A stretch of DNA of 64,000 nt from Acestrorhynchus altus (Eukaryota > Chordata > Actinopteri > Characiformes > Acestrorhynchidae), in assembly GCA_034509495.1 (NCBI GenBank), contig CM067503.1:5282633-5346632 (forward strand). Direction: 5' to 3'. The notes under the pieces were generated by a model that worked only from the letters and a program-made list of their open reading frames with translations, searched no databases and was not told where the DNA came from. This document shows positions 38,031-49,951 of the stretch, in pieces (positions within the stretch are counted from its first letter, which is position 1; every line of letters begins with the position of its first letter). The position numbers and the translations under genes are program-made.

Positions 38031-38091
<61 letters not shown>

Positions 38092-38163
38092 GGTCAACTA
38101 CAGCCTTTAAATTGTCCCAGGTGCCACAACAAAGGTAGCCCACCATTCTGAACACATGTGCTC

Positions 38164-38201
<38 letters not shown>

Positions 38202-38213
38202 TGTGTGTGTGTG
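38031..38213. repeat. (GA)n and (GT)n microsatellites
   Basis: GA occupies 38031-38086 and GT 38166-38213, 80 bp apart. Confidence 0.95.
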
Positions 38214-38849
38214 CCAGAGGTCAAATTCCAACACCAATGGTAATTGTGGTTAAAAACATCTGCACTTACATTTAAATAATTAATATTTTTATTAATAACG
38301 GGGGGCATTCTACCACTGTTCAGAACAAATGTACACCGTTGAGTCTAACTGTGTGTAAATGCCTCCCCTGAAAACATCAATATGAAATGTTGTTTCTGTG
38401 AGAGCCTCCCAGCATCATAATTATCCTCCTGTCTGCTCGTCTACAGCAGGTTGTCTGAATCCCCTGAATACCCCTCCCAGATAAACAACAGCCCACCCTC
38501 ACCCCAACCATAACCCACCCATGGGACTCTCTCCCCATTTACAGGGACTGAAGAGATTACACCACCACAACATCACGCAAGTCTGTGTGAGGTCACAGCC
38601 ATGACGCAGGATCAGCCTGTGTGTGTTTTCTGAACACACCTTCTCCAACAGCAGCTGATCCCAGACAGGCGTGTGCGTGAACAGCCTCCCAGTCTGCTCA
38701 CTGAAATCTGATCTTGGGTTTATTGGATTCCGACACATGATTTTGTCAAACTTGGACAGAAGAGAATCAGGCCACTTGTTTCCAGACAGTCTGATCAATA
38801 TTCAATAATGAGTGTCGTTAATAACAGAGACGGGGTGGGAGGGGTGAAA

Positions 38850-38984
38850 GGGGGGGGGGGGGGTCATGTATTGTGGAAGAGAGAGACATAAGGGAGAGAG
38901 ACAATATGAAAGAGAGAGAATGAGAGAGACAGAGAGAATGAGATAGAGACAGAGGGGCAGGTATTGTGGAAGAGAGGGCTGTGA

Positions 38985-39020
<36 letters not shown>
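38850..39020. repeat. Poly-G run and GA-rich tract
   Basis: A G run at about 38850-38862 is followed by degenerate GAGAGA to 39019. Confidence 0.85.
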
Positions 39021-39022
<2 letters not shown>

Positions 39023-39184
39023 GATTCAGTGTAAACTCTATAACAGTAAATAAATTGATAATAAAGTATTTATAAATTGTTCGTATCCAGATGAATATTT
39101 CTCTTTTGTATTAAATTGAATATTATTTAATTCCTATAACAAACATTAATGTTCATTAATAAATTAAACAATATTAAACTATAA

Positions 39185-39780
39185 TTGTTGTTGTTATTAG
39201 TATTATTGTTGTTGTTAGTGTTATTGACTGTATAAATGTGGTCAGGTTTGTGTTTATCCCTGTCAGTGTTGTTGTATTAATTAGTATCATTGTTGTTGTA
39301 TTAGTATTATTGTTGTTGTTAGTATATTTGTTGTTGTTGTATTATTGTTGTTGAGTGTATACATGTGTTCAGTGTTTATCCCAGTCAGTGTTGTTGTATT
39401 AGTATCATTGTTGTATTAATTTTATTGTTATTGTTGCTGATGTTAGTATTATTGTTGTATTATGGTTGTTGAGTGTATGTGTTCAGTGTTATGTTTATCC
39501 CAGTCAGTGTTGTTGTATTACTATTATTGTTGTTGTTATTAGTATTATGTTTGTTGAGTGTATATGTTCAGTGTTGTGTTTATCCCAGTCAGTTTTGTTG
39601 TATTAGTATCATTGTTATTGTTGCTGATGTTAGTATTATTGTTGTATTATGGTTGTTGAGTGTGTGTTCAGTGTTGTGTTTATCCCAGTCAGTGTTGTAT
39701 TAGTATTATGGTTGTTATTGTTGCTGATGTTAGTATTATTGTTGTTGTTGAGTGTATAAACGTGGTCAGTGTTGTTGTAT
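39185..39780. repeat. Complex TTG/TTA repeat with higher-order unit
   Basis: A phrase like 'TTTATCCCAGTCAGT' followed by 'GTTGTTGTATTAGTAT' recurs about five times at 90-120 bp spacing between runs of TTG and TTA. Confidence 0.75.
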
Positions 39781-39887
39781 TAGTGCTGAATGTGTGGTTT
39801 TTATGCTTTTAGTCATAAACACTTCTGTCTGTGAGTCTCTGAGCTGCGCGCGCTGCTGTCTGTTCACAAGTCTCTCTTTTGTTCGCG

Positions 39888-39960
39888 CTGCTCTCTCTCT
39901 CTCCCCGTAGTCCATCTCTCTCTCTCTCTCTTTCTCTCTGTTCTCTCTCTCTCTCCGTAG

Positions 39961-39997
<37 letters not shown>

Positions 39998-40142
39998 ACC
40001 TCTGTTCTCTCTCTCTCTCCGTAGTCCATCTCTCTCTCTCTCTCTCTCTCTGTGTTCTCTCTCTCCGTAGTCCATCTCTCTCTCTCCGCAGTCTCTCTCT
40101 CTCTCTCTCTCTCTCTCCGCAGTCCGTCGCTCTCTCTCTCTC
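39888..40142. repeat. CT-rich minisatellite
   Basis: CT runs are punctuated by 'CTCCGTAGTCCATCTCTC' about every 50-65 bp (four copies, then two 'CCGCAGTC' variants). The minus strand gives Arg-Glu-rich frames that I regard as spurious. Confidence 0.85.
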
Positions 40143-40149
40143 TGACCCA

Positions 40150-40610
40150 CTGCAACCCCTCCGGAGGGCGGAGCCGCAGCGCTGTTTATCAGCCTGTGCG
40201 TGTTAGTGGGGGGGGGGTGCCTCTGCCCCCCCCACTGAGGGGTCGGTCTGAGAGAAAATGGCCGAGACAGAGTGGAGCAGCACGTGGGTTTCATCCTCAC
40301 CATCACAGCTTCCTCAACACAGGAGCAGAAGAGAGGAGGAGAGGAGAGGAGACGAGAGGAGAAGGAAGAGCAGGGAGGAGAGGAGAAGAGAGATGGGAAA
40401 GGAGAAGAGAGGAGCTGAGAAGAGAGGAGAGGAGCAGGGAGGCACTCGAGATACCTCCAGACTGGAGCAGAAAGCAGGCGGCTCGCTAGACCTCAGCCAG
40501 ACGGGGCGGGAGTAACGACAGGCCCCGCCCCTCCCCGCCCAGTGGCGCAGTCTGGCCCCGCCCCGCTTCAGTGCACTTCAGTTCAGCTTGATTCCTACAG
40601 AGCATCAGAC
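40150..40610. promoter_or_regulatory. GC-rich island with GC boxes
   Basis: Unlike its AT-rich surroundings this stretch is GC-rich, with GC boxes ('CCCCGCCC', 'GGGGCGGGAG', 'CCCCGCCCCGC') around 40504-40565. A G10/C8 pair at 40207-40236 could form a hairpin. An ATG at 40258 opens 85 codons of Arg/Glu-rich low-complexity frame. It may be an unlinked or distal promoter; no downstream exon is seen. Confidence 0.4.
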
Positions 40611-40689
40611 TCTGACTCCAAACAGCCTCCACAGAGAGGCAGCTCCCCAGCGAGCATAAGGCAAAGTGTGTGTGATGTTTTCAGCGCCG

Positions 40690-40935
40690 GAGCTCTTCAG
40701 TCAAAGCCTTTCCTCAGCAATAAGAGTCAGAAATACAGTAGAAATTCAGAACAAAGTACAGACCTTGTTAGAACAAAGCTTGTTTCCAGATTTCTCCTGG
40801 ACGCCCCCATCCAGCACTTGGATGTGTTCAATTCCATCAGCAGTGCACCCGATTTAACAGCACTAAGCACTGATTTACCAAAGCAGTGAGAACATAAACA
40901 CTAGACCCCCACGAGGAGAGCTTTGGAGATGTTCC
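40690..40935 (+). mobile_element. Partial second copy of the 19.55 kb transposon
   Basis: Shares 'TTTCCAGATTTCTCCTGGA', 'GGATGTGTTCAATT', 'ACTGATTTACCAAA' and 'CCCACGAGGAGAGCTTTGG' with 19.81-19.98 kb on the same strand. Confidence 0.6.
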
Positions 40936-42530
40936 TGGTAACCTTTATCTACACAATTGCACTGCAATCACACACTTGCTTCTGGGAGCAGATTTTTTAG
41001 AGATAAGTGAACATGTTTGACTGTACTAAGTGGATCTACGCTTCTATAAACAAAATTAAAAATCATTACTGTAGACTTACAGCAAAAATCTATTTAGAAG
41101 AACAGGCTGCTCTGTTTTGTAACTTGATGAAGTGTGGTTGATCCAAACCAGGGAGTAATAACTGAGTTATAACTACACAAACACTGGCCAAGTTAACCTT
41201 TTCAACCCTCACGGTGAGGGCAGAATCACACCTTGTGTTCTCAGCTTTATAAGTCAGGAATGCCTTGACCCACCAGCACAGAGCACATATGGTTAGAACC
41301 CGCAGAACCTTCTCTTTAACAACAGTGATGCAGTGAAGCATCTGTAATTCATTGTGGAAAATCATACTTTTATCAAATTTACTGTTTTTAGAAGCTCCTG
41401 TTATTAAAATACAATATAATAAAGCAGTTTTTATTACCTGAGATGTTGGTCATATTAGCCTTGAACAAATTATTTCAAGTTTTGGGCTGCTGTGATAAGC
41501 AGTTTTAGACATATGCATGGATCCAAGAGACAAAATCATCCAAAAAATAAAGAACGCCTGAATTTTTTCATACATGTTGTCACAAAATAAGCTATATCAT
41601 AAAATATTATATAAACTATATATAAAATATTGTAAAATATATATTTTTTATTCTCAACTTATAGACACCCATCTAAAGCTTTTTTGTTCAGAAATCTTTT
41701 TTTTAGTTTCAAGGCTCTACTTTCAAAAATAAGTAAAAAAACAAACATAAAAAACAGGTATTTGGCAATTTTTGATAACTTTAAGAAGCCAAAGGCCTTT
41801 CATAAAGATATCATCATATACCATGTGACTATCCCATGTAATTACTGTGTTATTACAAAAAAAATATGCAATGACAAAAACACAAAAGACACAACTTGTA
41901 TAGTGAGGGTTCTAAGGGTTAAGTGGAGGTTTATGTATGTATTTCATTGTTGTTTGATGTAGAACTAGTAAGTGTGTAGTTTTGGGCTGCAAAATGCTCA
42001 AATTCAGATTTGTAAGCCTATTTACCACCCTGTTATTTTGCTTCAGGGTGAAACAGGCTGATTTTTCACTTTCATGGTGGGCTTGTGAAAAATGTAACAA
42101 GCTCTGCTCTGATTGGCTGGTTTAAAGCAAGGCACCGCAATGGCACGCAGGTTATCAGAGCTTTGTTTATAGTGCTGTAATGAGAATACTGTATTTATTT
42201 ATATATTTCATAATTAAATTCCTATGAATTCATGTACACACTGCATCACTTTCCCTCACATCAAAATGTCATGACAGCGGAGGCCTAAATTTCCTAAGAG
42301 TGGAGGGTTTCACCGAGGACAGCTTTTTGAATGAAGTACAAGAAGGGCTATCCAAACAGAAAAAGATGTTCTTTACAATTTATCAGTCTTAAAACCACAG
42401 CAAACACAGCCTGTTTACTCATATGTGATAAAGAGGGTTGGGAAATGGTCATGTCAACAAGTTGACACTTTGTTGATTACACCACACAAATGCCTTAAGT
42501 TGACCCATCTATCAAGGAAAATGCACCAAA
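40936..42530. other. Intergenic, with a dispersed repeat at 41.94-42.15 kb
   Basis: 41935-42150 shares text with 2.62-2.77 and 10.44-10.50 kb. Otherwise it is AT-rich and unrecognised. Confidence 0.5.
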
Positions 42531-42740
42531 ACAGTCTAGTCATCATGGAAACAGTAAAGACAATAAAGAAAACAAAAGTAATCACCAAAACAGTCCAGTG
42601 ACCACTGAAAAACAGACCCTGCCCAACACAATGCAGTCATCACTGAAACAGTGAAGACACTAATGTAAACAATACAGTCATCACTGAAACAGTCTGGTCA
42701 CTAATGAAAAACATAGACACTCCCCCACACAATGCAACCA
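42530..42740. repeat. Degenerate tandem repeat
   Basis: Phrases 'CAGTCATCACTGAAACAGT' and 'ACTAATGAAAAACA' recur irregularly just before the 33-bp minisatellite. Confidence 0.6.
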
Positions 42741-42744
42741 TTAT

Positions 42745-43345
42745 CAAAACAGAGGTGGGTGTTTTATCTACTGAGGTGTTTATAAAACTTGTAATTTTAT
42801 CCACTGAGGTGTTTACAGAAGTTGTAATTTTATCCACTGTGGAGTTTATAGAAGTGGGTATTTTATACACTGAGGTGTTTACAGAAGTGGGTGTTTTATT
42901 CACTGTGGAGTCTATAAAACTGGGTGTCATTCACTGTGGTGTTTATAAAAATGGGTATCTTATTCACTGTGTGGTTTACAGAAGTGTCTTCTTCATTGTG
43001 ATATTTACAGAAGTGTCTTATTCACTGTGGTGTTTATAAAAGTGGGTGTTATTCACTGAGGTGTTTATAAAAGTGGGTGTCTTATTCACTGTGGTGTTTA
43101 TAAAAGTGGGTGTCTTATTCACTGAGGTGTTTATAAAAGTGGGTGTCTTATTCACTGTGGTGTTTATAAAAGTGGGTGTCATCCACTGGGGTGTTTATAA
43201 AAGTGGGTGTCATTCACTGGGGTGTTTATAAAAGTGGGTGTCATTCACTGTGGTGTTTACAGAAGTGGGTGTCTTATTCACTGTGGTGTTTACAGAAGTG
43301 GGTGTTTTATCCACTGATGTGTTTATGTGGTGTTTATAAGTCAGT
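42745..43345. repeat. Minisatellite, 33-bp unit (30-bp variant)
   Basis: About 18 units of a sequence like 'CACTGTGGTGTTTATAAAAG' plus 'TGGGTGTCTTATT'. Because 33 and 30 are multiples of three, frames stay open through it and give 11- or 10-residue repeats, but nothing suggests translation. It ends about 220 bp before the mex3a start codon. Confidence 0.9.
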
Positions 43346-43384
43346 GTATAACTGTATAACTAATACACCTCAACACACAGGAGA

Positions 43385-44600
43385 ACATGGAGGGTGTGGA
43401 GTTGAATGAGTGCGCGGAGAAACGGGGCAGAGGGGAGGGGGTGGGCGGGACGCGGAGGCGGGGCCAGCGCACGAGGGCGGAGGAGGAGGAGGGCGGCACG
43501 AGCTCTACAGCTCCCTCCAGTCTCGCTCGCGCGTCTTTTGTCTCCTCACTCGCTTTGTTCAGCCATGCCGAGCCTGCTGCTCCTAGCAGGGATCATGGAG
43601 AAGAACGGGGGCTACGGCGGGGACCTGGCCGCCTCGGGCTTCGGCGCCGAGGGCCTCCTCGCCCCGCCGCCGGACGATGACGAGGATGAGTCGCGGGCGC
43701 TCCGCGTGGCTCTCGGCCAGCTCTCCCTGCTCGGTCTCGGGGAAGCCGAGGAGGGCGGCGGGGTGGTTCAGGAGCGTGGAGGAGGAGGAGGAGGCGGAGG
43801 GGGGAGCAGTAACAACAACAACAACGGAGGAAGCGCGCATCAGCCCGGGCACGGCGGCAGCGGAGGCGCCGGAGGAGGAGGAGGAGGTGGGGACGCGGGC
43901 ATCCTGCAGAGCAAGAGCAAGTTGTGCGCGCTGTACGACGGCCCGGCCGGCGAGACGAAGGCGCGGGGCTGCAACATCACCGAGTGTGTCCCGGTGCCCA
44001 GCTCCGAGCATGTGGCCGAGATCGTGGGCAGGCAAGGTAAGGAAGGGAGGCTGGTGTGGGTCCAGACAACTTGCGAGGCCTCCCTCGCGCACAGCTTACG
44101 AGACAAAAAGAGCTGCTGAAGGGAGTGGTGCTGCATGTTGTTGTTATTCAGACGAGACGCTGCCACGCTGCTTATGAGCCAAAGAGCCCGTGCGCAGCCG
44201 GGACGCGGCGTGGCCGGGCCGCCAACACGCACGGGTGGTAGAGAGTGTTGGGTTTTGGGGGGAAGAGAAGGAAAAAGCCCGTCCCGGCCGCTTCCCGGCT
44301 CGGTTCGGACGCGGAACAGCCTCGCCGAGGCAGCGTGCACACTTCGAGGCTGGAAGCGCGCGCTTCCTTTGTCGTCTGCGCGCGAGGGAGTGTTTAAAAA
44401 AACGACCGTTAACGGTCGGCCGGAGGGGACGGGGGGGGGGGGACGGGGGCACGCGGCGCTGTCTCCCGCCCCTCCTGTCCTCTCAGCGCGGGGTTTGACG
44501 GCTGAACGACGCAGCGGGTCGCCCGCCGTGTTTGGGTCAAGTTTCGTCCGTAGTTTGTGTATAAAACGCCGAGCTCCGCCTGTAGTTGTTGTCTCGGCTC
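43385..44600 (+). promoter_or_regulatory. CpG island covering mex3a exon 1
   Basis: CpG-dense, GC-rich sequence starts just after the minisatellite, covers the 5' UTR and first coding exon and runs about 550 bp into the intron. A CpG-island promoter without an obvious TATA box is inferred. A G13 run lies at about 44428-44441. Confidence 0.7.
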
Positions 44601-47600
44601 GTGGACGCAGTCAGTGCTGTCCACGTTGGGCTCTTTGACGTCCTGGACACTTTTGAGCTCGTCCCCAACACTTGGTGGCGGTTGTTTTCAGTTGGGGCGT
44701 CAAACAAAGGACTGGAAGTGGCAGGTGGACGTTGGACAATGATGGTCTCCATTCACGTGGGGACCAAAACAGGACTCATCTGGATGGACTAATGATGTCT
44801 TTGCAGGTCATGGACCACAATAGCTGGATTTTGACCCTGCTGTCCAGTGACGTGATGCCCATTGTTGGACAGCCCTACAAGTTTAAGGTGAAGGAGCTAC
44901 TGGTCCAGGAAGGTCTCACCCATCTCCACTGGTCTCCCATGTCGTCCTGCTTTGGGCGGCTTCCTGCAAAAGAGATGCTTGATTAATTCAACGTCTGCGC
45001 ATCCCCTTGGCGCCAGGCTTTGTTCAGCCTTCGGAGATGATCGGATAAGAAGGGCTGCTGGAGCTCGGGGGTGTCCTTGCTCACTGTTGCAGAGTCACGC
45101 CCAGGCGACCAATGATACTGGGAGAAGGCGTCCTGTCCCGATGCAGACCTCGCTTCCATCCACATGCTGGCCGGCAGCGAGGGGTCAGGGGAGGAACCGA
45201 GGAGGAACAGCAAGAGCGTGGAGCTTTGACCAAACATAACAGCAACAACGCTGGAGCCAACAAATCCGAACACACCCCCTGAAAGGCTGAAGCGTAACCC
45301 TTGTTTGGCTCCTTCCTGCACATGCAGGCTCATTACGTTTTGCCCAAGTGCCTGCATTTTCCTAGGTGGCTCTGGATGGGTGCTGTGAAGTGTGCCCTTG
45401 AATTTTAATGACGGGGAACGGAGTGCTGTGGGGGCAGGACCAGGCTGTCCAAGTGCAGCAGAGGGCTTTGCCTTGACTGAAAAGTGCTGATTAGGAGGAT
45501 CCGGGATGAGCTCCTTTTGATTTGGCGCTTTATTAGTTGCTTCGAATGCGCACTTTGCTTTGAGCAACTTCGTTGTTCCTTGTGCTCAGATGAAAATGAC
45601 GCACAGTGTGTTGTATTTTTGTTGAATTCAAAGACTTTCTTGGGGAAGAATTGGATTATAAGTGTTGGCAAATGCTGCACTTTGTCATGGTCTTGTTTAT
45701 TTGTTTATTTTTAACAAGGCTGATTCTGATGTTTGCAAAAAGGAACCTGCTGTTATTGTCTGTATTAATGAAAACTGATTTTCTTCCATTCCCACGCCGA
45801 GCTTGTCCTAATGCAGCTCGTTTTACTGTCCATGTAAGGAATTTGGAGACTTGACTTGTTGACTACATCATAAGAACGCCCACCAAAAAAAAGCATTACT
45901 AGCGATATCCATGACACAATCAATATGGGCCATTATTCAAGGCCACATGGTCCTCCTTCAGTCATTAGGCAGCAGTGTCTGCTTGGATGCTCACAGGGAA
46001 CATGCTCAGTCTGAATGGTTGTAGTAAGCATGCTTCATTCACCTGCAGTGGCTGCCAAGCCTGTTAGGGGGGCTATAGTCCTGCAGCGTGCAGAGCTATT
46101 CAACAGTGGGAGAGGAGCTCGCGCTGCTTGTTGTCACTGCTAGATGTTCCATCTAGTGTTTTTTCCCCACTCTTTTTTTATCTGCGGCTGCCACGATCTG
46201 GCTGTGAAACGGGCCCCTCGGCCACGGTCTTCACCAAATCCCACTCAGCAGCCAGGCGTTTCAGAAGCAGCACAGCGGCAGACATCACTATGCTGCATGT
46301 GAACCACCCAAACACATTGTACGACAATACTGCAGTTTCCGTTTTCATTTCTATACACCAACAGATTTAACAATTCCACAAGAAATTGGTCATCATTTTC
46401 TTTCTGAATTCACTGATTTGAGTGATGTGGTTTTAAATACATCTCACATATTGCTTTCTTTGTCCTCAGGTGACCTTTTCTTTATTACCATAATCAATAG
46501 CATGTAGAGTGCTGCTCCAACAGGCATTGCTGTGAAACAATACTGGTTAATATTTCGTTGTGTGATAACCTAGTGCTTATACATTACCATTGTACTGTAC
46601 AATACTGCTGCTGTAAGCATTTTTCAATGGTCGTTTATTAATAGTGAATAAAACAATTAGTAATTATTTGTGACTTATTAGTTGATCAGCATTTAATTAC
46701 TTCAAACTAAATTAAATTTAGACAGCAACCAAGAATTTCAAGGGCCTGTTATTTGTTTAGCAGAAACGGGATATAATTATGAATGATTTATTAGCCCTTT
46801 GCAACAAAGGCCATTTCATTTGACCATTGAGAATTTCACAAAGTGGTGTTGCTTGAGTTTGGTGAAAACAGCAGACAGACAAATAAAAACCTCAATTTAC
46901 TCAGTCTATTAGCTCTAAGATGCCCAAATTTGCTCATTTTGCATGAATCTGAAGCATCATTTTTTCTACCGCTATAACAGCACAACAGATTTGGGGCTTT
47001 TAAAGATTACAGTTATCATTTTTATTGAGTAATGAGAATACACTATATTTATCATATTTTTTTTACACTGTAAAATGTAACAGTGTGTCAATACATCATA
47101 TTATTGTGACAAAAGGCCTATATGGTACTGCCCATATGGTGTTGCCTTTATGTGTTGTGAACTGAAAAGACAGCAAGGGAAAAAAAGCTCTCAGATGAAA
47201 CTTTGGATATTACAGTACTATGAAATTTGCATTTGAGATTTTATTTTTTAACAACATGTCAAAGCAGGGCTTTTTAGACCATATGATCAAAAGAAAAGAG
47301 TACACTTCACTACATTGAGAGAAAATGGTTACCGAGGTAATACAGTATTTACAGTATTCCTGTGATGAACCATTTTATACTAAAGTGCAGCTTATTACCT
47401 GACTTATTAATAGTATCTCATTAATTACATCAGGGCATAAAAGCATAACCAGAGCTTGGGGAAAATGACATTTCTGATGTGTGGGAATTAATATGAGCCA
47501 GTGTGTTATGCTTGTTAAAAAAAGTCTTATTGATACGGGTGTATAAAATCAAACACCTAGTCATGCAGTCTGCCTTTACAAATGTCAATGAAAGGATGGG

Positions 47601-48581
47601 TGGTTCTAAAGATCTCGCTGAATTCCAGTGTGGTGCTGTAATGGGGTGCCTCTGTTGCAACAAGTTAAATTGCAAAATCCACACCATCTTAAATATTCCA
47701 CGATCAGCTGTGAGTGGTATTCTTGAAAAGTAGAAGCATTTAGGAACCACAGCATCTCAGTCACAAAGTGTCAGACCACGTAAAGTTAGAGAGCAGGGTT
47801 GCAGAGTGCTGATGAGCATAGTGCAACAAAGTCTTCAATGTTCTGCTGACTCAATAACTGCTGAGTTTCAAACTTACTCAGGTATTAACATCAGTACAAA
47901 ACTGCTCTAGGTTAATGATGGGGTTTTCCACAGCTGAGAATCTGCACACAAGCTTTACAACACCAAGCAAAATGCCAGTCATCAGATGGAGTGGTGTAGA
48001 TCACCTCACCTCTGGAGCAGTGGAAATGTGCTATGTGGAGTCATGAATCATGCTTCTCTGTCTGGCAGTCTGTTTGGCAAATGCCAGGATAATGCTACCC
48101 GCCTGACTGCATTGTGCCAACTGTAAAGTTTGGTGGAGGAGGGATAATGCAATGGGGTTATTTTTCATTGTTTGGCCTAAGCCCATTTGTTCCAGTGAAG
48201 GGAAAACTTTAGGCATACCAAGACATTTTGGAGTGTATGCTTCCAACTTTGTGGAAACAGTTTTGGGGTGAGCCTTTTCTGGTTCAGCATGACTGTGCTC
48301 CACCGCACAAAGCAAGGCCCATAAAGGCATGGTTGGGTGGGTTTGGTGTTGAACCTCAGTGGCTTCCACAGAGCCATGACTTCAACCCACAAATACCTTT
48401 GAACTAGAACAGAGATCAACACCCAACTCCACATATGAAAGTGTCCCAATACTTTTGTCCATTTCATTATGAATGTCGCTGTATTTAGCATTCTTAGGTT
48501 AAATTTATATTGATAATCAGATGTTATGATGTAATTTTGGATCCTTTGTTTGTCTAACTGCCATAAAACACAATATAGAGG

Positions 48582-48639
<58 letters not shown>

Positions 48640-49951
48640 AAAAAAAGATTGATAACAGTGGTATTACATATGTATCTTCTTTGGCATTAAAAAGAACAAA
48701 AAAGTCATCTCTGTCAGTTCCGATGAGATCACTTGGTCATTTTGCACTTAAAATTAAAAAGAAGGAAGGCTAAATTATACTGTGAGTTTTGATCATATTG
48801 TGATGACTTATACTACCCCTCTCCATTTCACAGGTTGCAAAATCAAAGCCTTGCGGGCCAAGACCAACACTTATATCAAGACCCCAGTCCGGGGCGAAGA
48901 GCCAGTCTTTCTGATTACTGGGCGCAAGGAAGATGTGGCGTTAGCTAGGCGTGAGATCATCTCTGCAGCAGAGCACTTCTCCATGCTGAGGGCATCCAGG
49001 AACAAACTGGGTGTCTCTTTCAACGGCTCACCACCAACTCCACTGCCTGGCCAGACGACCATCCAGGTGCGGGTGCCCTACCGAGTGGTGGGTCTGGTGG
49101 TAGGACCCAAGGGTTCCACCATCAAGCGCATCCAGCAGCAAACGTGCACCTACATCGTCACGCCCAGCCGGGACCGTGACCCTGTCTTCGAGATCACCGG
49201 TTCTCCAGGGAATGCAGAGCGGGCACGCGAGGAGATCGAGGCACACATCGCCTTCCGCACAGGCGGTCTTCATGACCACAACAACGAGAACGACTGCCTG
49301 GGCCCTGAGAGTGGCAACGGGGGTCTGGAGAGTCGCCTGCAGCAGGTGTGGGGGCTGCAGGGGGGCCAGCGCAAGCCGCTCACCAGCAGCTACCGCCAGA
49401 ATTTCTCAGACGCCATGGTTGGAAGTAGTGGGGGCGGAGGAGGAGGAGGTGGGGGGATTTACAGTAAGGGTGATTTCCCCAATCCCAATAACGGTGACAA
49501 GCCTTGCTCTTATTTCGGTTCGGAGGGCTCCCAGAGCTGGGGTGACCCCGACTATCCCAAACAGGTGGCCTACTACGTCCAGCAGCGCTCCAAAAGCTTC
49601 GGAGGCCTGCCCCTCCCACTGACCAGACTGTCACCCAGCCTTCCAGAGCCCTGTGGAACTGGTGGCGGCTCTACCGGTGTCGGGTCTCCCCACGCCCAGG
49701 CACGTCGTGCCCACAGCGAGCCTACTTCCGCTTCGACACCATTTGCTGGCCGTCTCCCAGTGCCGGACTCGCCACCTGCTGTGGCCCGGGACTGCATGAC
49801 CTGCTTTGAGAGCAAGGTGACAGCCGCTTTGGTCCCCTGTGGCCACAACCTCTTCTGCATGGAGTGCGCCATTCGAATCTGTGAGCTAAACCATCCTGAA
49901 TGCCCTGTTTGCCACACCCTGGTCACACAGGCCATCCGAATCTTCTCTTAA
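43565..49951 (+). CDS. mex3a: Mex-3 RNA-binding family member A (KH-RING protein)
   Basis: Two coding exons, 43565-44036 and 48834-49951, joined inside a Gly codon, encode 529 residues. MEX3 proteins are RNA-binding RING E3 ligases that act post-transcriptionally in cytoplasm and nucleus. KH1 (about 138-205) has GRQG at 155-158, and the intron falls right after it, as is usual in this family. KH2 (about 232-298) has GPKG at 248-251. The C-terminal C3HC4 RING uses C478, C481, C493, H495, C499, C502, C514 and C517 and ends in QAIRIFS. Assignment to MEX3A rests on the MPSLxxxGIMExNGG start, the KLCALY segment before KH1, RDRDPVFEITG in KH2 and NNEND after it. Length is close to human MEX3A. Gly-rich runs at about 72-80 and 101-109 and a poly-Asn stretch are low-complexity inserts. 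An in-frame ATG at 43406 could extend the N terminus; 43565 is preferred for its match to the family. Confidence 0.93.
44601..47470 (+). other. mex3a intron, 5' part
   Basis: Unique-looking sequence grading from GC-rich to AT-rich. Several open frames (for example 44672-44986) have no domain and are treated as chance. Confidence 0.6.
47540..48480 (+). pseudogene. Tc1-like transposon remnant in mex3a intron
   Basis: Translation gives EFQCGAVMGCLCCNKLNCKI, IPRSAVSGILEK and later VMNHASLSGSLFGKCQDNAT, matching a degenerate fish Tc1 transposase from its helix-turn-helix to the catalytic core, with many stops. It ends in a terminal-repeat-like 'GTGTCCCAATACTTTTGTCC'. It shares the gene's orientation and is 350 bp upstream of the exon 2 acceptor. 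Confidence 0.75.
48585..48638. repeat. (AT)n microsatellite
   Basis: About 54 bp of AT between the Tc1 remnant and exon 2 of mex3a. Confidence 0.95.

Noticed and set aside
39766..40306. Minus-strand frames rich in Arg-Glu dipeptides (129 and 165 codons)
   Set aside because: They are direct translations of the CT minisatellite; no domain or splice context.
40258..40515. ATG-led frame of 85 codons in the GC-rich island
   Set aside because: The start context is good, but the product is low-complexity Arg/Glu-rich and no homologue is recognised; kept only as a regulatory candidate.
42745..43345. CRISPR-like array of regular repeats
   Set aside because: There are no unique spacers; units are directly tandem, and the DNA is vertebrate.
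42640..43409. Open frames through the minisatellite on both strands
   Set aside because: The unit length is a multiple of three, which explains the lack of stops.
43583..44092. 169-codon minus-strand frame across mex3a exon 1
   Set aside because: Shadow of GC-rich coding sequence.
44672..44986. 104-codon frame in the mex3a intron
   Set aside because: No domain and no supporting splice structure; it lies wholly in the intron.
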